From the NCBI GenBank assembly GCA_034666705.1, contig JAXDLH010000395.1, positions 1-9,016 of the forward strand: a DNA stretch of 9,016 bases, written 5' to 3'. Source of the DNA: JAXDLH01 sp034666705. Lineage in GTDB: Bacteria; Chloroflexota; UBA6077; SHYK01. The notes under the pieces were generated by a model, which saw only the letters and a list, made by a program, of their open reading frames with translations, ran no database searches and was not told the origin of the DNA. The position numbers and the translations under genes were made by a program. Positions 1 to 5,267 of the stretch are shown one piece after another (within the stretch, counting starts at the first letter, position 1; the number at the start of each line of letters is the position of its first letter).

Positions 1-1322
1 ATCCCGAGCTTGCCGCCGTAGGCCGGCAGCGGCGACGCGTGATCCAGCACGTCGACTGGCCCATCCACGATCACCAGATCGCGGCGTGCGTCGACGTTCG
101 CGGTAACCCGCCATGCGACCTCGGAGGCATCGTGCACGTTCACGTCCTCGTCCACGATCACGACGTTGCGGGCAAACATCATCTGGCCGGTCCCCCACAG
201 GGCGTACATCACCTTACGCGCATGCCCGGGGAAGCGCTTGCGGATCGCCACGATTACCAGGTTGTGGAATACCCCTTCGGCCGGCATGTGCATGTCCACG
301 ATCTCCGGGTTCACGAGCTGCAACAGGGGGAGGAAGATGCGCTCGGTGGCCATGCCGAGGTAGTAGTCCTCCATTGGCGGCCGACCGACGATCGTCGTTT
401 GATAGATCGGGTCGCGCCGGTGGGTGAGCGCCGTCAGATGGAACACTGGGAACTGGTCCTGCAAGGAGTAGTAGCCGGTGTGATCGCCGAACGGGCCTTC
501 CGGACGCAGCTCACTTGGGTCGACGTACCCTTCGAGCACGATCTCGGCGTTTGCCGGTACCTCCAGATCCACGGTCTTACAGCGCACCAGCTCCACACCC
601 TGCCCGCGCAGGAAGCCGGCGAAGAGCAGCTCGTCGATCTCCGGCGGCAGCGGCGCCGTGGCGGCGTAAGTTGTGGCCGGATCGGCTCCGAGCGCTACCG
701 CCACCTCCATGCGCCCGCTTCGGTCCGCGCCACGCCAGTGGCCAGCCGCGTCCTTGTGGCGCTGCCAGTGCATCCCGGCCTCGCACGGTCCGTAGACCTG
801 CATACGGTACATCCCCACGTTGCGGCGGCCGGTGGTCGGATCACGCGTGATGACCAGCGGTGTCGTGACGTAACGGCCGGCGTCGAGTGGCCAGCAGCGC
901 AGCGCGGGGATCATCTCGAGCGACGGATCCGGCTCGACGATCTCCTGGCACGGTGCGCTCGAGACGTGCTTTGGCGCTGCCGCGGCAAGATCCTTCAGCT
1001 CGAGCAGCTTGCGCAGCTTGTCGACGAGACCGGCTGGCACGTCCGGCTGCAGCAGCTTGCGCAGGTTGGCGGCGATGTCGTCGAGCTGCTTTACGCCGAG
1101 CGCGAGGCTCATGCGCTCCTCGGAGCCGAATGCGTTGATGAGCACCGGCATCGAGCTGCCCTCGACGTTCTCGAAGAGCAGCGCCGGACCACCACGTTTC
1201 ACGACGCGATCCGCGATCTCAGTGATCTCCAGATCGCGGCTTACGGGTGTGGCGATGCGCCGAAGCTGGCCGCGCGCTTCCAGAATCTTGACGAACGACC
1301 GCAGGTCGCCTGGTGCTGCCAC
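1..1322 (-). CDS. UbiD-family prFMN-dependent decarboxylase (C-terminus cut by window edge)
   Basis: Reverse-strand translation gives 440 codons of a UbiD-family (de)carboxylase, which uses prenylated FMN to remove or add a carboxylate on aromatic or unsaturated acids in the cytoplasm. The hallmark PEGPFGDHTGYY is encoded around 468-503, with E275 and D280 matching the catalytic Glu/acid pair of the family. R173 lies in NVGMYRMQ. The metal/cofactor ligands are recognisable as N168, H189 and E231 (in DELLFAGFLRG). Their numbering is within two residues of fungal Fdc1, which supports the start. The visible end, GPVDVLDHASPLPAYGGKLG, is followed in relatives by roughly 40-70 more residues, so the gene continues beyond base 1. 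I chose the GTG at 1320-1322: GGAG lies 6 nt upstream and the N-terminus (GDLRSFVKILEARGQLRRI) matches the family; no ATG is in frame. The substrate is unknown. Menaquinone-type or aromatic-acid decarboxylation is possible, and calling it ubiD proper would be unsafe. No UbiX is in the window. Confidence 0.93.
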   Translation of the reverse strand, partial: MAAPGDLRSFVKILEARGQLRRIATPVSRDLEITEIADRVVKRGGPALLFENVEGSSMPVLINAFGSEERMSLALGVKQLDDIAANLRKLLQPDVPAGLVDKLRKLLELKDLAAAAPKHVSSAPCQEIVEPDPSLEMIPALRCWPLDAGRYVTTPLVITRDPTTGRRNVGMYRMQVYGPCEAGMHWQRHKDAAGHWRGADRSGRMEVAVALGADPATTYAATAPLPPEIDELLFAGFLRGQGVELVRCKTVDLEVPANAEIVLEGYVDPSELRPEGPFGDHTGYYSLQDQFPVFHLTALTHRRDPIYQTTIVGRPPMEDYYLGMATERIFLPLLQLVNPEIVDMHMPAEGVFHNLVIVAIRKRFPGHARKVMYALWGTGQMMFARNVVIVDEDVNVHDASEVAWRVTANVDARRDLVIVDGPVDVLDHASPLPAYGGKLG

Positions 1323-1376
1323 GATACGCTCCGCACGTCTATTGTGCCCGCATGGAGGATACCTGACCGCCTGGTT

Positions 1377-1406
1377 TTGACACGGCTCGCCGCGGGCCGC
1401 TACACT
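1377..1406 (+). promoter_or_regulatory. Sigma-70-type promoter for the bS22-like gene
   Basis: A perfect -35 hexamer TTGACA (1377-1382) is followed by an 18-bp GC-rich spacer and a -10 hexamer TACACT (1401-1406, 4 of 6 matches to TATAAT). It points toward the small basic gene and predicts a start near 1413, giving a leader of about 40 nt. It lies in the 130-bp gap between that gene and the divergent UbiD-family gene. It is the best promoter in the window by match to consensus; activity is inferred. Confidence 0.7.
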
Positions 1407-1452
1407 GCCTCGCAACAACTGTATCGAGAGTCACCTCTGGAGAACGCTGCGC

Positions 1453-1542
1453 ATGGGCTCACTTGTCAAGAAGCGCCGCAAGAAGATGCGGAAGCACAAG
1501 TATCGGAAGATGCTGAAGAAGTATCGGCGGCGCAACCACTAG
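1453..1542 (+). CDS. bS22-like / AURKAIP1-COX24 domain small basic ribosomal-type protein, 29 aa
   Basis: A 29-codon reading frame (ATG 1453, TAG 1540-1542) begins MGSLVKKRRKKMRKHKYRK and ends KKYRRRNH. Sixteen of 29 residues are Lys or Arg. From memory, it closely follows the mycobacterial small-subunit protein bS22, which starts MGSVIKKRRKRM with a similar RKLL segment, and the AURKAIP1/COX24 C-terminal domain of mitochondrial mS38. Relatives are about 30-35 aa, so it is full length. In mycobacteria bS22 sits on the 30S subunit close to the decoding-region rRNA; the same role is inferred here. GGAG at 1439-1442 lies 10 nt before the ATG, which is slightly long but usable. A near-consensus promoter precedes it and a strong hairpin follows, suggesting a monocistronic transcript. 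Genes this short are often left out of annotation. Confidence 0.88.
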   Translation: MGSLVKKRRKKMRKHKYRKMLKKYRRRNH

Positions 1543-1584
1543 CCTGGCAGCACTGTCCAGGCACTGAGGCGAGAGATCGCGGAT

Positions 1585-1619
1585 GCGAACCCGGCGACAC
1601 CCCGTGTCGCCGGGTTCGC
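1585..1619. terminator. Perfect 16-bp GC-rich hairpin, likely terminator of the bS22-like gene
   Basis: The left arm GCGAACCCGGCGACAC (1585-1600) and right arm GTGTCGCCGGGTTCGC (1604-1619) are exact reverse complements around a CCC loop. It starts 43 bp after the small gene's stop. There is no run of T after it on the plus strand (TGCGCTCTTGG) and no matching T-rich tract on the other side. It is therefore not a textbook intrinsic terminator, but GC-rich bacteria often use such U-poor hairpins to end transcription or protect 3' ends. A protein-binding dyad is an alternative reading. Confidence 0.65.
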
Positions 1620-1668
1620 TGCGCTCTTGGCCGCGCATCCCGGGCGTTCTTGAGAAGGGCTCAACGAG

Positions 1669-1709
1669 CATGTCGTCCCGAGAAGTAAAGCGCCGAGGGA
1701 TCTCCCGGA
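1669..1709. repeat. Possible copy of a dispersed intergenic repeat
   Basis: The minus-strand reading has AGATCCCTCGG, then a short GC/AT variable core, then CTCGGGACGACATG. This resembles the widespread intergenic motif of the form GAGATCCCTCGG...CTCGGGATGACA that I recall from many bacterial genomes, including Chloroflexota. The two ends can pair weakly (TCCC with GGGA). Only one copy is in the window, so calling it a repeat rests on resemblance. No reading frame here looks like a real gene. Confidence 0.35.
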
Positions 1710-1783
1710 GAAGCGATCGTCCGGCTGCCCCAGACGTCCGTCACCAAAGCACGGCATGATGTCGATGTCGGGGACTGGAAGAC

Positions 1784-1790
1784 TAATAAT
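1784..1790 (+). promoter_or_regulatory. Candidate -10 element (TAATAAT) before the methyltransferase gene
   Basis: TAATAAT is an isolated AT-rich heptamer in GC-rich DNA, 30 bp before the GTG start. No convincing -35 lies 16-18 bp upstream. If it is used, transcription would start near 1797 and give a very short leader. The same bases overlap a possible mini-ORF start (ATG 1789), so a promoter role and a translated-leader role exclude each other. Confidence 0.3.
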
Positions 1791-1820
1791 GGTGCCACGG
1801 CGCGCACGGGACGGCGACGG

Positions 1821-2399
1821 GTGAGCTCGCCGCGGCGCGTGTGGCTCGGGGAGGATGAGGGGCAAACAGCGCTCCTCATCGACGGCGTGGTGCAGTCGGT
1901 CGTAGTGGGCGACGGCCCGCTCGGGCCCGGCTATTGGCCGCTGATGTTGCCGGACGTGCGGCCAGCGCGGGCGCTCATCCTCGGGCTCGGCGGTGGCACT
2001 ATCGCCCATCTGCTGATGCGTCGTTTTGGGCCCATCCCGATCATCGGCGTCGAAACGGACCCGCAGGTGATTCGCCTGGGGCGCTCGGCATTCGACCTCG
2101 AGCTGCCAAACGTCGAGATCCTGGAGGGCGATGCCCTCGTGTACGTCGCTCAAGCTGAAGGCCTATTCGACTACGTGGCCGTTGACCTCTTCGCGCACGG
2201 CGCGATTCCCCGCGCGATCTTTGGCAAGCCATTCCTGCGCAGCGTGAAGCGGCTGCTCACGCCCGGCGGACTCGTCGCCGTCAATTTCTTCAAAGATCGC
2301 CGCACGGCCGACCGCCAGCGGAGGCTGTCCGAGGTCTTCCCGCGCGTCACGCTCGTCGATTCAGCGAAGAACGTCGTCGCCCGGTGCCTGCCCAGGTAG
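1821..2399 (+). CDS. Spermidine-synthase-like SAM-dependent methyltransferase, small form
   Basis: A 192-residue protein with a Rossmann methyltransferase core. Motif I is ALILGLGGGT (51-60), the acidic end of the second strand is GVETDP (E78), EGDAL (102-106) supplies the adenine-side Asp, and FDYVAVDLF (116-124) is the motif IV strand. LLTPGGLVAVNFF (145-157) is the usual post-IV segment. This is the spermine/spermidine synthase-like fold (PF01564 type). True spermidine synthases are near 280 aa with an N-terminal beta domain, whereas this one keeps only a short beta-strand prelude (TALLIDGVVQSVV). A polyamine role is therefore doubtful and the substrate is unknown. The start is GTG at 1821: the frame is open back to 1689 but has no ATG, GTG or TTG there. 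The ribosome binding site is weak. The preceding mini-ORF stop overlaps this start. It converges with the gene at 2472. Confidence 0.85.
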   Translation: MSSPRRVWLGEDEGQTALLIDGVVQSVVVGDGPLGPGYWPLMLPDVRPARALILGLGGGTIAHLLMRRFGPIPIIGVETDPQVIRLGRSAFDLELPNVEILEGDALVYVAQAEGLFDYVAVDLFAHGAIPRAIFGKPFLRSVKRLLTPGGLVAVNFFKDRRTADRQRRLSEVFPRVTLVDSAKNVVARCLPR

Positions 2400-2471
2400 C
2401 AGGTTCCGGGGCCTTTTCGGGGGCTCGAGGCGAACGCGGTAGGGTCCGCTCACTGTCTGCCGAGGCAGCGC

Positions 2472-3368
2472 CTAGCTCCGAAGCGCGTCCTCGAGGAAGC
2501 GCGTCTCCAGGAACGCCGTGACTGGGACGGCTGGCACCCCATTCTGCTCGCAGATCCGATTCATTGCCTTCTCGAGCACCGCGGGTTCAGGCTGCAGCCG
2601 CCAGAAAGGGGAAACCTCGTCGTATGCGGCCCTTGCGATCTCCGGTGAGTCGACTCCCCACTCGCTGGACCACTTCATCAAGGTGTCGAGCGTGCCGTCC
2701 ACATTTTCCATGCAGTACTTCATGGCCTTCACGTACGCGCGGACGAATGCAGCGACCAGTTGCGGATCACGCGCGATCGTCTCGGGTGAAACGTAGATTC
2801 CCGCGCCAGACGGGCTCGGGGCGTAGTTCGACTCGTGACCAAGGTTTCGATAGCCGGACTTCGCCGCGATGATGGACCATGGGGCGCCGAGCGTCGCGGC
2901 GTCGCCGATCCCCTCCTGCAGCATCTGCCACTGCTCTTTGTGCGACCCCACCACGCGCTGCGTCTCGATCTCCGCCTCACCCAGCACAATTCCGTGGATG
3001 GCGAGAATGTTGGTCAGCTCGGTGATGAAGCGCTCAGCTTGCGGGCCGGTGGCACCGCCCCCTGAGATCAGAATGTGCTCGAGTTGCTCGGCCGACTCGA
3101 ATTCCGGACGGGCCATGAGCACGTGCGACGATTCCCGGCTCGAGAGGCCGCAGATCTGGCGGACCGGCATGCCGCTGAGGAACGACTTGTACGCGGCCAT
3201 CCCTGAGGAGAAGTCGATCTCGCCGGCTACCATCTCCTTCAAGCCTGCGCCATACCGGATCGTCCCCTCGATTCCCTGCTCGGCCAAAAAACCCTTGTCG
3301 ATCGCGACGAAGAGCGGCGCGAAAAACGGAGCGGGGCGGGGAGCTGAGATCACTACGCGAGTGGCCAT
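2472..3368 (-). CDS. SsuA/THI5 (NMT1)-like substrate-binding-fold protein without signal peptide, 298 aa
   Basis: The N-terminus MATRVVISAPRPAPFFAP leads straight into the first strand of a type 2 periplasmic-binding fold. Family features follow: FVAIDKGFLAEQGI (residues 23-36), a glycine-poised segment and GEIDFSSG near 50-56, SGMPVRQICGL near 66-76, and an interdomain ISGGGATGPQAERF loop. These fit the NMT1/SsuA/ThiY group, which binds sulfonates, nitrate, pyrimidines or related small molecules. I chose ATG 3366-3368 because AGGGAGG lies 5-6 nt before it; a start at 3440 would only add an Arg-rich tail. With this start there is no hydrophobic leader or lipobox, unlike secreted family members. 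The protein may be cytoplasmic, like yeast THI5, or exported by another route. No ABC permease or ATPase is adjacent. The ligand is unknown. It is divergent from the lipoprotein at 3525, with a dyad between them. Confidence 0.82.
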   Translation of the reverse strand: MATRVVISAPRPAPFFAPLFVAIDKGFLAEQGIEGTIRYGAGLKEMVAGEIDFSSGMAAYKSFLSGMPVRQICGLSSRESSHVLMARPEFESAEQLEHILISGGGATGPQAERFITELTNILAIHGIVLGEAEIETQRVVGSHKEQWQMLQEGIGDAATLGAPWSIIAAKSGYRNLGHESNYAPSPSGAGIYVSPETIARDPQLVAAFVRAYVKAMKYCMENVDGTLDTLMKWSSEWGVDSPEIARAAYDEVSPFWRLQPEPAVLEKAMNRICEQNGVPAVPVTAFLETRFLEDALRS

Positions 3369-3440
3369 GACGTCCTCCCTGCGAGTGGTTCTAGCACGCC
3401 AGCTTACACGTTCCGCCATCATAATGCGGACGTGTTCCAC

Positions 3441-3466
3441 AGCGCATATCTTGCGAACGATGCGCT
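3441..3466. promoter_or_regulatory. 7-bp inverted repeat between divergent binding-protein genes (possible operator)
   Basis: AGCGCAT (3441-3447) and ATGCGCT (3460-3466) are exact inverted repeats with centres 19 bp apart, about two helical turns, as for a dimeric repressor. A TATAAC sequence (3466-3471) that could be the -10 of the plus-strand lipoprotein gene directly abuts the right arm. I could not find a good -35. The dyad sits in the 156-bp divergent gap, so it could control both genes. Its function is inferred. Confidence 0.4.
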
Positions 3467-3524
3467 ATAACGCTGCCACAGGACGACTGGGTCGATTTGT
3501 GCTTGGATACGGTGAGGAGGCGAG

Positions 3525-5258
3525 ATGCACACACGCCTGGGAACGCTTTGGATTGGGTTCGTGCTCCTGGCGGTGAGCTGTGGGAGCCCCGTGCCCGCAA
3601 CGCAGGCGCCGTCGTCCAGCGGCGGAGCATCGAACGCGCCTGCCTCTTCCTCCCCGGGGCCGAAGCGGATCGTCGCGGCGATCAGCGGGGAGCCAAATAC
3701 GTTCAACAACACCGTCGCGCGGGCCGGCGCCGGCGGCGTGGCCGGCGTGGATGCGCTGGAGCAGTTCGTCAGCGCTGGCCTGACGCAGCTCGACGATACG
3801 GGCGTGCAGCGTGCCCAGCTCGCCGAGGCAGTCCCGTCAGTCGACAACGGCCTCTGGAAGGTCAACGCGGATGGGACGATGGAGACAACCTGGCGCATCA
3901 AGCCCGGCGCCACATGGCACGATGGCACACCCCTGATGGCCGACGACCTGCTGTTCACCGTACAGGTTGGCGAGGACAAAGAGATCCCGGCGCTCAGCAA
4001 CTCGGCGTACAACTCCATCGAAAGCGTTACTGCGCCGGACCCGAGCACCGTGACGGTCCACTGGAAGAAGCCATTCATCCAGGCCGATACGATGTTCAGT
4101 TATGACCTGGCGCTTCCGTTGCCGAAGCACCTGCTGGAAAAGGCATTCGAGGACGACAAGGCAGGCTTCACCCAGGTGCCCTACTGGACGACCGCGTTCG
4201 TCGGCGCTGGCCCATTCCGCGTCAAAGAGTTCTCGCTCGGCAGTTTCATCATTTTGTCCGCCAACGATGCGTATGTGCTCGGCCGCCCAAAGGTGGACGA
4301 GGTGGAGATCCGCTTCATGCGCGATCCCAATGCGCTCATTGCCAGCATCCTCAGCGGGAACGTCGAACTGACCATGGGGCGTGGGCTCTCGCTCGAGCAA
4401 GCGGTCCAGGTTCGGGACAATTGGCAGGGCGGCAAGCTAGGAGTCGTGCTCAGCAGTTGGATCGCCGCGTACCCGCAGATGCTCAATCCCACGCCCGCGG
4501 CGATCGCCGATGCACGGTTTCGGCAGGCACTGCTGACGGCCGTCGATCGCCAGCAGATGGTCGATTCCCTCCAGGCTGGCCAGAGCATGGTGGCGCACAG
4601 CTACTTAAGCCCCAAGGAAGCGCAGTACTCGACCGTCGAGCAAGGCATCGTCCGCTATGACTACGACACGCGGCGCGCGATGACGCTAATGGAGAGCGTG
4701 GGCTACGTGCGCGGTGCCGACGGCTTGCTGCGCGATGCGGCTGGCCAGCCGCTCACCATGGAGGTCCGAACCACTGGTGGGGATGACCTGCAGGAGAAGA
4801 CGCTCTTCTCGATGGCTGACAATTGGCAACGCCTCGGCGTTACGGTCGACCCCGTCGTCGTACCACCGCAGCGGGCACAGGATCGTGAGTACCGCGCGAA
4901 CTTCCCCGCGCTGGAGGAGGTTCGGCAGCCGAACGACCTCACCACTGGCTCCCTCACCCGCTACTACGGGCCCGAGTCATCGCTACCCGAGAACAACTAT
5001 CGTGGCAGCAATCGCATGCGCTACTCCAGCGTTGAGCTCAACGGGCTCATCGACCGCTTCTACACTACGATTCCGCAGGGCGAGCGCGGGCAGGTGCTGA
5101 GCGGCATCATCCACCACATGACGGATCAGGTGATCCCGCTGGGCATGTTCTACAATGCCCAGCCAGCAATGATTGGCAATCGGCTCGTCAACGTCGGCCC
5201 CGGCGGCGCCACGACCGCCACCCCCGCCTGGAACTCCGCCCAATGGGACGTAAAGTAG
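3525..5258 (+). CDS. ABC transporter substrate-binding lipoprotein, family 5 (peptide/DppA-OppA-like)
   Basis: A 577-residue extracytoplasmic solute-binding protein of the SBP_bac_5 group. It has a lipoprotein signal (MHTRLGTLWIGFVLLAVSC) with C19 as the expected lipidated cysteine, then a disordered Ser/Pro/Ala linker to about residue 45. The mature domain carries EPNTFNN (56-62), the family block TWRIKPGATWHDGTPLMADD (122-141), VGAGPFRVKEF near 226-236, and the second-lobe RFRQALLTAVDRQQMVD (331-347), ending in WNSAQWDVK as in many relatives. Length is typical. It should capture oligopeptides or similar nutrients outside the membrane and pass them to a permease that is not in this window. 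The ATG at 3525 has a clear GAGGAGG about 5 nt upstream. It ends only 9 bp from the stop of the convergent malQ, with no terminator between. The ligand cannot be read from sequence. Confidence 0.92.
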   Translation: MHTRLGTLWIGFVLLAVSCGSPVPATQAPSSSGGASNAPASSSPGPKRIVAAISGEPNTFNNTVARAGAGGVAGVDALEQFVSAGLTQLDDTGVQRAQLAEAVPSVDNGLWKVNADGTMETTWRIKPGATWHDGTPLMADDLLFTVQVGEDKEIPALSNSAYNSIESVTAPDPSTVTVHWKKPFIQADTMFSYDLALPLPKHLLEKAFEDDKAGFTQVPYWTTAFVGAGPFRVKEFSLGSFIILSANDAYVLGRPKVDEVEIRFMRDPNALIASILSGNVELTMGRGLSLEQAVQVRDNWQGGKLGVVLSSWIAAYPQMLNPTPAAIADARFRQALLTAVDRQQMVDSLQAGQSMVAHSYLSPKEAQYSTVEQGIVRYDYDTRRAMTLMESVGYVRGADGLLRDAAGQPLTMEVRTTGGDDLQEKTLFSMADNWQRLGVTVDPVVVPPQRAQDREYRANFPALEEVRQPNDLTTGSLTRYYGPESSLPENNYRGSNRMRYSSVELNGLIDRFYTTIPQGERGQVLSGIIHHMTDQVIPLGMFYNAQPAMIGNRLVNVGPGGATTATPAWNSAQWDVK

Positions 5259-5267
5259 GCGGTAGGG

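Noticed and set aside
1341..1346. CACAAT (minus strand) as -10 of the UbiD-family gene
   Set aside because: Four of six matches and no credible -35 at 16-18 bp; too weak to list as a promoter.
39..1688. 549-codon open frame on the plus strand across the UbiD-family gene
   Set aside because: It is antisense to a clearly conserved protein with catalytic motifs on the minus strand. Its composition (His/Arg/Val-rich, no recognisable domain) is typical of the complement of GC-rich coding DNA.
2400..2471. Possible terminator between the convergent methyltransferase and binding-protein genes
   Set aside because: Only short pairings are present (for example CTGC-CTCG-GCAG, read on the minus strand near 2455-2468), without a T-run, so they are not distinct enough to call.
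3369..3440. N-terminal extension of the SsuA/THI5-like gene to an upstream ATG
   Set aside because: The extension is Arg-rich with no hydrophobic segment, and a strong ribosome binding site sits just before the internal ATG at 3368.
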